Assembly: GCA_028532915.1 (NCBI GenBank) | Contig: JAQQAI010000066.1 | Coordinates: 1-37,044, forward strand | Length of the DNA stretch: 37,044 nucleotides | DNA from: Sphaerochaetaceae bacterium | GTDB lineage: Bacteria; Spirochaetota; Spirochaetia; Sphaerochaetales; Sphaerochaetaceae | Direction: 5' to 3' | In this document: in pieces, positions 16,269-25,558 of the stretch | Position numbering within the stretch: the first letter of the stretch is position 1 | Layout: each line of letters begins with the position of its first letter | Notes under the pieces: model-generated | Told to the model about the DNA's origin: nothing | The model's input: the letters and a program-made list of their open reading frames with translations, nothing else | Database searches by the model: none | Program-made: the position numbers and the translations under genes

Positions 16269-17882
16269 ATGGGATATAAAGAGACTTTTTTCTGGTATGA
16301 TCTGGAAACTTTCGGACTTGATGCGCAGCATGACCGGATCGCACAATTCGCGGGAGTGAGAACGGATACCGATCTTAAAGAGATCGGAGAGCCTGTGGTT
16401 CTGTACTGCTCTTTGAGTGACGATTATCTTCCTGATCCTCTGGCAATCAAAGTGACAGGGATCACACCTCAGATAGTACAGCAGCGGGGATTGCCCGAAA
16501 AGGATTTCCTCGGCGAAATCAACAGACTGTTCACCGAAAGCAATACCTGTGTCGTCGGTTTCAACTCTCTTAGGTTCGATGACGAATTCATCCGCAACAG
16601 TTTCTTCAGGAATTTCTTCGATCCGTACGAACGGGAGTACAAGAACGGAAACAGCCGATTCGATATTCTCGACCTGGCCAGAGCGACGCATGATTTCAGA
16701 CCTGAAGGGATTCAGTGGCCTGTAAATAAAGATACCGGCTATCCGAGTTTCAAACTCACATCTCTCACAGAGGCGAATGATATCAGTCATATCGATGCCC
16801 ATGATGCCTTGAGTGATGTATATGCGACATTGAACTTCGCCAGACTCGTCAAGGAAAAACAGCCGAGGCTGTTTTCCTACTTTCTGACGATGAGAAACAA
16901 ACAGACAGTGAAGGAAAAGCTGATAACTCCCTTCGGGCCTATGGTTGCCTATAGTTCCAGCCAGTTCATTTCTGAATACGGTTCGACCAGACTCATCCTT
17001 CCGATAACCGCTTTGACGAACAATTCGAACAGCGTGATCGCTTTCGACCTGTCGCAGGATCCCTCGGAACTTATCGAACGGGTCGCCGCGATCGACAAGA
17101 TCGAACAGTCGCGTGTGAATCAGGACATAGTGCGAAAGTCGCTGCAGAAGGTGAACCATGCTCTGGAGCATAACGTGGACCTTCTCGGAGCTCTGGAAAG
17201 TGCCCAAAGAGCCCTTGAACTGTCGATCTCGATGGTCGAGGACCTTCCCGATATCGCCTCGGAGGCAAAACAGCTGCTCCAGACCAGAGGGATAGTGAAA
17301 ATATCGGTTAACAAAGTTCCCTTCATCAGCCCCCTCAGCACCGTAACAGGCGAGGTGGCCGACCGGCTTCATATCGATATGAGACAATGCGAGAAGAACT
17401 ACCAGAAACTCAGAGAGACCGAGAACCTGGTGCTCAATGTCCTGAAGGCGGGCAACGCTCAGAAATACACAACGGTAGATGATGTCGATTTCAGCCTGTA
17501 CAGCGGATCCTTTCTCTCCTCGTCGGATCAGGAACGCTGCAGGATGATCCGTGAGATGGGACCGGAGGAACTCAAAGATTTCAACCCGTCCTTCGACGAC
17601 CCGCGTCTGCATGAACTTCTGTGGAGGTACAGAGGAAGAAACTATTCAGAATACTTCGACCAGGAGGAAATGAAAAAGTGGAAGAGTTTCTGTGCACAGA
17701 GGATCATGAAGCCCCTGGGTCGAAAGGCGATCGATTTCTCTTTCTTCATCCGGAAGGTCAACGAGAACATACGCTCGAAGGATGTGTCTCCCGCTGAAAA
17801 AGACCTCTATATTACTCTTGAAAAATATGGAAAAGAACTAGCCAAACGTATCGGTATTCCCTATCCTGAATACTACAGTTAA
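16269..17882 (+). CDS. sbcB: exonuclease I (SbcB), 3'-5' single-strand DNA exonuclease
   Basis: Degrades single-stranded DNA 3' to 5' in repair and recombination. DEDDh active-site residues are all present: YDLETFG (Asp, Glu), GFNSLRFDDEF (Asp), and the HDALSDVYAT block with His and Asp. The SH3-like and C-terminal helical parts follow, including DILDLARATHDFRP, WPVNKDTGYPSFKL and the late FDDPRLHELLWRYRGRNY motif. At 537 residues it is somewhat longer than E. coli ExoI (about 475). No strong ribosome site. The symporter gene starts 22 nt downstream and is probably co-transcribed. Confidence 0.93.
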   Translation: MGYKETFFWYDLETFGLDAQHDRIAQFAGVRTDTDLKEIGEPVVLYCSLSDDYLPDPLAIKVTGITPQIVQQRGLPEKDFLGEINRLFTESNTCVVGFNSLRFDDEFIRNSFFRNFFDPYEREYKNGNSRFDILDLARATHDFRPEGIQWPVNKDTGYPSFKLTSLTEANDISHIDAHDALSDVYATLNFARLVKEKQPRLFSYFLTMRNKQTVKEKLITPFGPMVAYSSSQFISEYGSTRLILPITALTNNSNSVIAFDLSQDPSELIERVAAIDKIEQSRVNQDIVRKSLQKVNHALEHNVDLLGALESAQRALELSISMVEDLPDIASEAKQLLQTRGIVKISVNKVPFISPLSTVTGEVADRLHIDMRQCEKNYQKLRETENLVLNVLKAGNAQKYTTVDDVDFSLYSGSFLSSSDQERCRMIREMGPEELKDFNPSFDDPRLHELLWRYRGRNYSEYFDQEEMKKWKSFCAQRIMKPLGRKAIDFSFFIRKVNENIRSKDVSPAEKDLYITLEKYGKELAKRIGIPYPEYYS

Positions 17883-17904
17883 TAATTATTGGAGAAACAA
17901 GCAG

Positions 17905-19293
17905 ATGAGAAGAGAACAACCGAAGATCACTGTATTGACGATGGCTTCATACGGTGTTGGAAAATATCTGGCCGAGTTCCTCACAGGTGCATTCGGAGCT
18001 GTGGTATACAAATTCTATGAGACTGAGATCGGGTTGCCGGCACTCTATGTGGCCTTAGCCACAATTCTCTATTCTTTGTGGAATGCCGTCAATGATCCTC
18101 TTATCGGCTATCTGACCAACAAAGGAGCTCCGTTCTCATCCAGGCTGGGAAGAAGATTCCCGTGGATCATCATCGGACTGCTTCTCACTGCCCTGTCGTT
18201 CATATTGATCTTCAGTGTTCCTTCATCATGGATAGCGAATGCAAAAAGCAATCCCCTGCCCGTATTCATCTGGATGGTTTTGACGATCTGCCTGTTCGAC
18301 GGATCGTATTCTCTGTGGGAGCTCAACTATCAGTCGATCTTCCCCGATAAGTTCAGAGAGCAGGAAGTGAGGAGAAAATCGGCGGGAATCAGCACCGCTG
18401 TAGGCGTTCTCGGAGTGGCTGCAGGATTTGTCGTTCCTCCCCTGTTCTTCTCATACGGTGATATTCCAAGCTACCTCACCAGCGCAATCGTCATCGCGGC
18501 CGTGACAGTTGCAGGTATCATACTGCTCAATCCCGGAATCAGAGAGACGAAGGAGATGATCAGCCGGTTCGTTATTCACAAGGATGAGAAGAAGGATGAG
18601 AATTTTTTGAGTTCGATCACAAAAGCATTCAGGCACCGCGATCTGAAGGCCTTCATTCTCCTTCTTTTTCTTTATCAGTCGGGTGCGATGTGTATGACCA
18701 GCAGCGTTCACTATGTGGGTAACTACATCCTTAATGTCGAAAGCAGCGGGACGACTGTGATCTTTGCAGGTATGCTCATCGGGACTCTCGTATCGATTCC
18801 GTTCTGGATGAAGCTTTCCAAAAGAGGTGTGAACAACCAGAAGATGCTCATCATCACCTCCTTTGTCATGGCCGCTTTCTCCTTCCCGATGACCTTCCTT
18901 TCAACAATCGGATCCTTTGCCGTCAGCATGGGCCTGTGGGGTGTCGGATTCGGAGGCTTCTGGACCTTCATGACTCCGGCTATGGCCGATATCGTCGACG
19001 AGATCGTTGTACAGGAAAAACGCCGGGACGACGGTGTTCTCATGGGGCTGAGAGCTTTTTTCATGAGATTCTCGTATGCCAGTCAGGCGATCGTCTTCTA
19101 CATAGTCCACACGGCAACCCGGTTTGACGCCGATCCGACAAGCGGTGCGGCAAAGCTGGGAATCTCGCTGCATATGGCTGCAATCCCGTCGCTATTCTTT
19201 CTCACAGGAGCCATCCTGTTCATAAAAATGAACACTCTCGATTCAAGCCGGATCGCAAAGAACAAGGAAGCTCTCGAATCTATGGACATCTGA
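17905..19293 (+). CDS. GPH-family sugar:cation symporter (MFS, MelB-like)
   Basis: Membrane transporter of the glycoside-pentoside-hexuronide group, which takes up glycosides with Na+ or H+. It has about 12 hydrophobic helices in 462 residues. The family motif near the second helix is clear: AVNDPLIGYLTNKG followed by SRLGRRFPWI. Other landmarks are the Asp/Tyr-rich helix before position 60 and GFWTFMTPAMADIVDEI in the late part (usual D-x-x-D-y-d-e). GGAGAAACAAGCAG precedes the ATG. The sugar cannot be named; nearby hexokinase and phosphohexomutase suggest a hexose or glycoside. Confidence 0.88.
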   Translation: MRREQPKITVLTMASYGVGKYLAEFLTGAFGAVVYKFYETEIGLPALYVALATILYSLWNAVNDPLIGYLTNKGAPFSSRLGRRFPWIIIGLLLTALSFILIFSVPSSWIANAKSNPLPVFIWMVLTICLFDGSYSLWELNYQSIFPDKFREQEVRRKSAGISTAVGVLGVAAGFVVPPLFFSYGDIPSYLTSAIVIAAVTVAGIILLNPGIRETKEMISRFVIHKDEKKDENFLSSITKAFRHRDLKAFILLLFLYQSGAMCMTSSVHYVGNYILNVESSGTTVIFAGMLIGTLVSIPFWMKLSKRGVNNQKMLIITSFVMAAFSFPMTFLSTIGSFAVSMGLWGVGFGGFWTFMTPAMADIVDEIVVQEKRRDDGVLMGLRAFFMRFSYASQAIVFYIVHTATRFDADPTSGAAKLGISLHMAAIPSLFFLTGAILFIKMNTLDSSRIAKNKEALESMDI

Positions 19294-19312
19294 GAGAAGA
19301 AGTCGCTATACT
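19283..19312 (+). promoter_or_regulatory. promoter of prfA-prmC-rel
   Basis: TGGACA (19283-19288), 18-nt spacer, TATACT (19307-19312). It overlaps the end of the symporter gene, with start expected near 19319. It would give the translation/stringent-response operon its own promoter. Confidence 0.45.
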
Positions 19313-19354
19313 TGTTGCCACGTCAACTGATAATTTCGATATGCAGGAGATCAC

Positions 19355-20422
19355 ATGATAGATATATTGGAGCCCTTCAAAGAGCAGCTGAAGAACATAG
19401 ACGAAAAACTCGCAGACCCTTCTGTGATGAACGATATCAATGTATATAAAGAACTTATGAGAGAGAGGTCCCATCTCGAACCTATCGTCGAGGCTTACAA
19501 CACTCTCAAGGATCTTGAAGGCCAGATTGAAGATGCCGAACTCATGCTGAAAGAGGAGGATGATGCCGATCTTATCGCGATGGCGAAAGAAGAGATTCAG
19601 CAGTTGAGGGAACAGAAGGAATCTCTTGAAGAATCGAGCAAGGTTCTTCTTATTCCGCCAGATCCTCTTGAAGGTAAGAATATCATCATGGAAATCAGAG
19701 CAGGAACCGGAGGCGACGAGGCCGCCCTGTTCGCAGCGGACCTGTTCAGAATGTACACTCATTTCGCTGAAAAGCACCGCTGGAAGGTTGAGATCATCAG
19801 TGCGAACGAAACCGGTATCGGAGGTTTCAAAGAGATCATCTTCTCCGTTTCAGGTAAGGACGTATACGGAAATCTTCGGTATGAAAGCGGTGTTCACCGT
19901 GTACAGAGAGTTCCTGAGACCGAATCAGGGGGAAGGATTCACACCTCGGCTGTCACTGTTGCGGTTCTTCCCGAAGCCGAAGAGACCGATATCGAAATCA
20001 GACAGGAAGACCTCAAAGTCGATGTGATGAGAGCAGGAGGTCCCGGCGGACAGTCGGTCAATACGACCGACAGTGCGGTACGGCTCACCCACCTGCCAAC
20101 AGGACTGGTTGTCATCTGTCAGGATGAGAAATCACAGATCAAAAATAAAGCGAAAGCACTGAGGGTGCTCAGATCACGACTGTTCGATCTGGAAGAGGAA
20201 CGCAAGAATAAGGAACGCTCCGACAACAGAAAGAATCAGGTGGGAACCGGAGACCGTTCCGAACGGATACGAACCTATAATTTCCCCCAGAACAGAATAA
20301 CCGACCACCGGATCAACCTCACTCTCTATAAACTGGAACTTGCTCTTTCAGGTGATATCGAAGAGATCGTCGAAGCGTTGAAGATGGCTTCAGCGGAAGA
20401 GGCTCTGCGGGATCTTCAATAA
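19355..20422 (+). CDS. prfA: peptide chain release factor 1
   Basis: Terminates translation at UAA and UAG. The catalytic GGQ is in [16 protein letters not shown]. The stop-codon reading tripeptide P-x-T is present as PET within [12 protein letters not shown], which distinguishes it from RF2 (SPF). Length (355 aa) and the opening coiled helices are normal. The ATG follows GGAGATCAC. Its stop overlaps the prmC start as TAATG, fitting the usual prfA-prmC coupling, in which PrmC methylates the GGQ glutamine. Confidence 0.97.
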   Translation: MIDILEPFKEQLKNIDEKLADPSVMNDINVYKELMRERSHLEPIVEAYNTLKDLEGQIEDAELMLKEEDDADLIAMAKEEIQQLREQKESLEESSKVLLIPPDPLEGKNIIMEIRAGTGGDEAALFAADLFRMYTHFAEKHRWKVEIISANETGIGGFKEIIFSVSGKDVYGNLRYESGVHRVQRVPETESGGRIHTSAVTVAVLPEAEETDIEIRQEDLKVDVMRAGGPGGQSVNTTDSAVRLTHLPTGLVVICQDEKSQIKNKAKALRVLRSRLFDLEEERKNKERSDNRKNQVGTGDRSERIRTYNFPQNRITDHRINLTLYKLELALSGDIEEIVEALKMASAEEALRDLQ

Positions 20423-21285
20423 TGGTGATAGAACAGGCATTGACCGAAGGCACCCGGATCATCCGTGAATCGGGTGCAGGAGAAACCCCTCTGCTCGATG
20501 CATCCCTCCTGCTGTGCCATACACTCGATATAACCCGCGTTCAGCTGTACACCAGAGGTAAAGAAACCCTTTCACCCGATCAGAAACGACGTTTTCTTTC
20601 TCTGGTCGAAAAGAGAAAGAATCATGTGCCTGTCGCCTACCTTACAAACACCAGAGAATTCTACAACCGGGATTTTTATATCAACGAGGATGTCCTCATT
20701 CCGCGCGGTGATACTGAAATCCTTGTTGAGACCTCACTCGAACTGCTCGATAAAGCAGGAAATCGAGACAGAACGGTATTGGATATGTGTACAGGCAGCG
20801 GCTGTGTAGGAATCACGATAGCTCTTGAAAATTCCGACTCCTGGGTGACTCTTTCAGACATCAGTACGAAGGCGCTGAAGGTGGCGCAGACAAACATTTC
20901 CCGGCTGAAAGCTTCCAATGCGACCTGCATCGAAAGCGACCTGTTCGAATCGATGAAGGAAAGGAGATTCTCCCTCATCTGTACCAATCCGCCGTACATC
21001 GCACCACAGTGGTATGAACAGTGTTCTCTGCAGGTAAAAAGGGAACCGCAGCTCGCTTTGATCGATGATTCACCGGATGGACTCGATATAATCAGAAAAA
21101 TAATTAGACAAAGTCCTTTACATCTACACACAAATGGGTATCTTGTGATTGAATGTGATTATAGACAAATCGGTGAGGCAATGAGATTATTGAGAGAAGA
21201 AGGTTTCTGTGAAATAACAGCGCACAGAGATCTGGGAGATAGACAGAGAGTCGTTTCAGGGAGATATTCATGTACGAGGAATTAA
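20422..21285 (+). CDS. prmC: release-factor glutamine N5-methyltransferase
   Basis: SAM-dependent methylation of the GGQ glutamine of release factors. The methyltransferase fold shows VLDMCTGSGCVGI as the SAM loop and the substrate motif TNPPYI (NPPY). The N-terminal helical domain has the typical LLxHTLDITRxQLY and PVAYLTNTREFYNRDFYI blocks. 287 residues, full length. Overlaps prfA by 1 nt and the following rel gene by 16 nt, so the three are one transcription unit. Confidence 0.96.
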   Translation: MVIEQALTEGTRIIRESGAGETPLLDASLLLCHTLDITRVQLYTRGKETLSPDQKRRFLSLVEKRKNHVPVAYLTNTREFYNRDFYINEDVLIPRGDTEILVETSLELLDKAGNRDRTVLDMCTGSGCVGITIALENSDSWVTLSDISTKALKVAQTNISRLKASNATCIESDLFESMKERRFSLICTNPPYIAPQWYEQCSLQVKREPQLALIDDSPDGLDIIRKIIRQSPLHLHTNGYLVIECDYRQIGEAMRLLREEGFCEITAHRDLGDRQRVVSGRYSCTRN

Positions 21286-23294
21286 CGAACCGTTTCATTC
21301 AGAAATCTTTCAGATACTCGAAGGGAGAGCAGGACAGGATCGCCGAGGCTGCCCGTTTTGCAAGCAATGCTCATATCGATCAGAAACGGCATTCAGGTGA
21401 ACCGTATATCATTCATCCCTTTGCAGTAGCCGAAATCCTCATTTCTATCAACATGGATGTCGATACGGTGATAGCCGGTCTGCTTCATGATACCCTCGAA
21501 GATACCGAGGTTACCTATGATCAATTAAAAGAAAAATTCGGAGAAACAGTCGCAGAACTTGTCGAAGGTGAAACGAAGATCTCGGCATTGAAGGCGAAGA
21601 ACAAAAGCCAGCAGGAGGCAGAGACCATCCGCAAGATGTTCTTTGCGATGAGCAAGGATGTGAGGGTTATCATCATCAAGCTCGCCGATAAACTCCATAA
21701 CATGAGAACTCTGCAGCATCTCACTCCCCAGAGGGCGAAGGAGATCGCTAATGAGACTCTCGATATCTTCGCCCCCCTCGCCGACCGTCTCGGTATGTCG
21801 TGGCTCAAAGGAGAATTAGAAGATCAGTCTCTGAAGATCCTCCGTCCTGATACCTACCAGTACATCGAAGAGTTTCTTCTTTCAAAAAAATCGGAGAGAA
21901 CGGCATACCTCAACAGAATCGAAAAGATTCTCTATCGCACATGCGCAGATCAGGGTCTGGGAAACATTCAGGTCCAGTCAAGGACCAAGCATACCTACGG
22001 TGTCTATCTGAAGATGAAAAAGAGAAAGGTCGAGCTTGACGAAATGGGTGACATCCTAGGGGTCCGTATCATCTGTGATACGGTCAACGAATGCTATACC
22101 CTGCTCGGTATCGTTCACAAGCTGTGGCCTCCGATGGCCGGGCGTTTCAAAGATTATATCGCAATGCCCAAGGCGAACAACTACCAGTCGCTTCATACGA
22201 CTGTCATGGCACTCGACGGGAAAGTCCTTGAAGTTCAGATCCGCACAAGAGAGATGCACGGCACAGCTGAATACGGAGTCGCAGCTCACTGGGTGTATAA
22301 ATCCCAGTCGGGAATCGGAGAGACTCCGTGGATGAACAAGGACAGCGAACAATTCACCAAGATTCTCCACAAACTGAAAAGCTGGAGCAATGAAATAGAA
22401 CAGAGTGAAACCTTTCTTGATGATATCAAAGGGGAGCTGCTGAAAGACACGATCTATGTGTTCACCCCGCAGGGACATATCGTTGAACTTCCCGCGAACG
22501 CTACGGCACTCGATTTTGCCTATCATATCCACACCGAAATCGGCAATCATACCACCGGAGCCAAGGCCGACGGATCGATCATCCCTCTGAGCCAGCCTCT
22601 GAAGAATACCCAGGTGATAGAGATACTCACCAGTCCCAGCGCACATCCTAATGTGAACTGGCTCAGACTTGCCCAGACTACCAATGCCCGCAAGAAGATC
22701 CGCTCCTGGCTGAACAAGAACGATGATACGCTTATCATCGACAAAAACATCATCGCAAAAAAACTCCTCGATGCTGACACAAAAGTGCAGCCTGCAGAGG
22801 AAGAACCTGTCAAAACAGATACGGGAGAGATCGTCCGTTCGGTTCTCGATAACAACAGGCTGACGTTCAAGGTGGGAGATGAGAAGAACATGATGATATC
22901 TCTCGCCTCCTGCTGCAATCCGAGAAGAGGCGATGCGATCATCGGATATGTCTCACGCGGAAGAGGGATCATCGTCCACAGGAAGAACTGTCCCAATCTC
23001 AAGAACATGAGCGAGATCGATCAACGCAGCATAGAGGTGCAGTGGGAAACAGCCTCCCCCAGCCTCACCCGCAGATTCCGTGTGGTGAGCAAGATCACTC
23101 AGGACCTGTTTGCAGAAATCGAAGGTGCGATAAGAAAATACAGCGGCCATCTTATCGAGGGAAGGCTCGATGACGGTGAACAGGACCGGCTTGTCGGTTC
23201 ATTCACGATGGAAGTTGGAAACGAGGATGATTTCAAAAAGGTAGTGAAAAGCATCAAGGCGATTCCTTCCATAGTTTCCATCAACTCCCTCTGA
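21270..23294 (+). CDS. relA: bifunctional (p)ppGpp synthetase/hydrolase, Rel/SpoT family
   Basis: Controls the stringent response. Domains in order: HD hydrolase (residues ~30-180) with H-SGEPYIIHP, LLHDTLEDTE and LADKLHNMRTL intact; synthetase (~230-340) with MGDILGVRII, GRFKDYIAMPKANNYQSLHTTV and VLEVQIRT; TGS (~395-455) with VFTPQGHIVELP; and a C-terminal ACT-like domain. Because all hydrolase residues are kept and no second copy is in the window, a bifunctional Rel is most likely. 674 residues. GGGAGATATTC precedes the ATG inside prmC. The stop lies 2 nt from the convergent pyrophosphatase stop. Confidence 0.95.
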   Translation: MYEELTNRFIQKSFRYSKGEQDRIAEAARFASNAHIDQKRHSGEPYIIHPFAVAEILISINMDVDTVIAGLLHDTLEDTEVTYDQLKEKFGETVAELVEGETKISALKAKNKSQQEAETIRKMFFAMSKDVRVIIIKLADKLHNMRTLQHLTPQRAKEIANETLDIFAPLADRLGMSWLKGELEDQSLKILRPDTYQYIEEFLLSKKSERTAYLNRIEKILYRTCADQGLGNIQVQSRTKHTYGVYLKMKKRKVELDEMGDILGVRIICDTVNECYTLLGIVHKLWPPMAGRFKDYIAMPKANNYQSLHTTVMALDGKVLEVQIRTREMHGTAEYGVAAHWVYKSQSGIGETPWMNKDSEQFTKILHKLKSWSNEIEQSETFLDDIKGELLKDTIYVFTPQGHIVELPANATALDFAYHIHTEIGNHTTGAKADGSIIPLSQPLKNTQVIEILTSPSAHPNVNWLRLAQTTNARKKIRSWLNKNDDTLIIDKNIIAKKLLDADTKVQPAEEEPVKTDTGEIVRSVLDNNRLTFKVGDEKNMMISLASCCNPRRGDAIIGYVSRGRGIIVHRKNCPNLKNMSEIDQRSIEVQWETASPSLTRRFRVVSKITQDLFAEIEGAIRKYSGHLIEGRLDDGEQDRLVGSFTMEVGNEDDFKKVVKSIKAIPSIVSINSL

Positions 23295-23296
23295 TC

Positions 23297-24934
23297 TTAA
23301 TAATACTCTTCGATTACCCTCAATATTTCAGGCAGAAGCTGTTTCTTTCGTGAAAGAACTCCTTCAAGATGATAGGTCTGGGTATCAAGGAGAGGATATG
23401 CAAGGACTTTTTCATCTTTCAGAAAACTCGAACACAGGAGTATGCTGTTTTCCTTTCTCACATCTGTGACCAGCAGCATCGTCCAGTCAAGCCTCTGTTC
23501 CCGTTTCACCGCTTCAAGCCCCTTGATATAGCGATCTCTGACCTCGTCGACCTGCGCAAGATTGTTGACCTCAACCTGACCGATTCCAACCATGATGGTC
23601 TTTTCTCTGTAGGTTTTGAAATCACTTTCGATGACGCTTCTCTCATCTTCATTTTTCAACACCGATGCGACTGCAAACAGATCTTCACAGAATCGGGAGA
23701 AATCTTCGACCTTCCCGATTCTAACGAGTTCTTCAGCCGTCGAACGGTCAACATCGGTTGTAGTAGGACTTTTAAGCATCACAGTATCACTTACGATCCC
23801 CGATAAAAGGAGAAAAGCGGTCTCTCTGTCGATCTCGACATTCCAACGTTTATACTGATGGTAGATGATCGTGCAGGTCGAACCGACCGGTTCGCTCGCG
23901 ATGAAGATCGGCTTTCTCGTTCTTTCAGCATCAAGACGATGGTGGTCGATGATCTCCAGTACATCCGATTCCTCGATGCCTTCAACGCTCTGCTTCAATT
24001 CATTATGGTCCACCATGATGACACCCGAGCGGGGCCTTTCCAGAAAGCATCTGCGGGTGACGAACCCGACGAATTCATCTTCGTCAAAGACCGGAAGACC
24101 TCTGAAATCGGAATCAACAAGAACTCTTTTGGCGTCGTCGAACAGATCATCGACATCGACACTGGGCGGGTTCTCACTGACGATCTGGCTGACAGGAAGG
24201 CTCATTCTCAATAGGCGGATGGTCTCTGCCGTATCGAGAAAACTTCTGTATACGATACCCCTGTAATTCGATAAATCGACACTAAGCTGCTCATCGTCGG
24301 CAACACCTGTGAGTACGATAGCAGGAAACTGTGAATCGATCGCATACTGAAGGTGTCTTTTCCTGTTCCCGACAACCAGAAGAGGGAGGTCCGGAAGCAG
24401 TTTCTGCAGCCGGTTCTGGTAGACATCGTATTCCATCGCACCGGTCATGATATAGGCATCGAAAGATCCTTCGACATCACCCTGAAGGAGTTCCCCCTCG
24501 ATGACTTTGGTGAAATTCTTCGGATAAAAGCGGTATTTCGGCCGCTTCCTGGAGTTCTCTTTGAGAAAATACATCGTAATCTCATCGAGACTAAGAAGTC
24601 CGCGATATTTTTGATCCTCAAGAAGTGGAACAACCGAGGCATGATTCTTACGCAGGTATCTGACTAGAGAATAGACCGGTTCCTGAGGATGAAGCGCCCA
24701 GTAATCTCTGTTCATGACCTGATGAACACGAGCCCTGATATCTTTCACGAATGCCGGAGGGACTACATTGATCGCCTCGAACTGATTCTTTGTCGTCGCA
24801 TTCATATGGCCCAGTCTTATGGGAACATAGGTGTTCTCGTCGTCGATAATATTCTTGAGCCGTGCATAACACCAGGCAGCGCAGACCGAATCAAGGTCGG
24901 GATTTCTGTGACCACAAACATAGATAGTTCTCAT
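23297..24934 (-). CDS. ppaC: Mn-dependent family II inorganic pyrophosphatase with CBS-DRTGG regulatory insert
   Basis: Hydrolyses pyrophosphate in the cytosol. The DHH phosphoesterase domain is split: GHRNPDLDSVCA at the start, a regulatory insert (residues ~70-290) with two CBS-like halves (VYSLVRYLRKNHASVVPLLEDQ; AKRVLVDSDFRGLPVFDEDEFVGFV) flanking a DRTGG-like domain, then EIIDHHRLD (DHH) and the DHHA2 tail with LSRKKQLLP. CBS-DRTGG pyrophosphatases are known to respond to adenine nucleotides and Ap4A. The start is the ATG at 24934 behind GGAGGAGAG; an upstream GTG overlaps that ribosome site. About 545 residues. Confidence 0.92.
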   Translation of the reverse strand: MRTIYVCGHRNPDLDSVCAAWCYARLKNIIDDENTYVPIRLGHMNATTKNQFEAINVVPPAFVKDIRARVHQVMNRDYWALHPQEPVYSLVRYLRKNHASVVPLLEDQKYRGLLSLDEITMYFLKENSRKRPKYRFYPKNFTKVIEGELLQGDVEGSFDAYIMTGAMEYDVYQNRLQKLLPDLPLLVVGNRKRHLQYAIDSQFPAIVLTGVADDEQLSVDLSNYRGIVYRSFLDTAETIRLLRMSLPVSQIVSENPPSVDVDDLFDDAKRVLVDSDFRGLPVFDEDEFVGFVTRRCFLERPRSGVIMVDHNELKQSVEGIEESDVLEIIDHHRLDAERTRKPIFIASEPVGSTCTIIYHQYKRWNVEIDRETAFLLLSGIVSDTVMLKSPTTTDVDRSTAEELVRIGKVEDFSRFCEDLFAVASVLKNEDERSVIESDFKTYREKTIMVGIGQVEVNNLAQVDEVRDRYIKGLEAVKREQRLDWTMLLVTDVRKENSILLCSSFLKDEKVLAYPLLDTQTYHLEGVLSRKKQLLPEILRVIEEYY

Positions 24935-25042
24935 TCTCTCCTCCACCCGCCTATCATAACACAGTTATTTCGTTTGTTAAGAGAATTCGTCCGATTTTAC
25001 ATGTCGATTCAGACGAGAACAACGCATTTTTCCATAGAGCGC

Positions 25043-25070
25043 TTGATTATTTGGGAAATAACCATACAAT
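25043..25070 (+). promoter_or_regulatory. promoter of rpiB
   Basis: TTGATT (25043-25048), 16-nt spacer, TACAAT (25065-25070), with start near 25077 and a leader of about 32 nt before the ATG at 25109. It supports the short RpiB start over any extension into the antisense of the pyrophosphatase gene. Confidence 0.5.
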
Positions 25071-25108
25071 CTATTGAAGATACATTTTCATATGAATGGA
25101 GCAGAAAA

Positions 25109-25558
25109 ATGAGTAAAGTTGTAGTTGCAAATGATCACGGGGCTATCGAATTGACCCTTTCAATCGTCGCACATCTCGAAGAGCGAGGATTCGAAGTGAA
25201 CCACCTTGGAGTGACCTCCCCCGATTCGGTCGATTACCCCGACATGGCGACAAAGGCATGCGGAGAATATCTTGCCGGAGGATATGATTTCGGAATCGTC
25301 TGCTGCGGAACAGGAATAGGGATTTCGATCTCGGCAAACAAAGTCGACGGTATACGCTGTGCACTGCCTCAGAATATCTTTGCAGCCACAATGGCCAAAG
25401 AACATAACAATGCAAACTTCATCGCATTCGGCGGCAGGATAGAGTATTCGGAAAATGTTCTCGATATGGTGGATGCCTTCATCGATAGCTCTTTCCAGGG
25501 CGGAAGACACCAGAAGAGAGTAGACAAGATCATGGCAATCGAAGGCGGAACCTGCTGA
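25109..25558 (+). CDS. rpiB: ribose-5-phosphate isomerase B
   Basis: Interconverts ribose-5-P and ribulose-5-P (LacA/RpiB family). The 149 residues show VVVANDHGAIEL (phosphate/Asp-His region), VDYPDMA, the active-site Cys in CCGTGIGISISANK, and the conserved NFIAFGGR. The first loop reads NDHGA where most members have SDHAG, a mild variation. The frame stays open for 140 codons upstream, but that part lies antisense to ppaC. It abuts the convergent HAD-cytidine deaminase gene with no spacer. Confidence 0.93.
   Translation: MSKVVVANDHGAIELTLSIVAHLEERGFEVNHLGVTSPDSVDYPDMATKACGEYLAGGYDFGIVCCGTGIGISISANKVDGIRCALPQNIFAATMAKEHNNANFIAFGGRIEYSENVLDMVDAFIDSSFQGGRHQKRVDKIMAIEGGTC

Noticed and set aside
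16242-17612. 456-codon open frame on the minus strand
   Set aside because: It lies fully antisense to sbcB, has no family motifs and a residue mix typical of a shadow frame; sbcB carries all DEDDh catalytic residues.
24689-25108. 140-codon in-frame extension upstream of rpiB
   Set aside because: It runs antisense through ppaC and across a good promoter; RpiB homologues start at the ATG at 25109.
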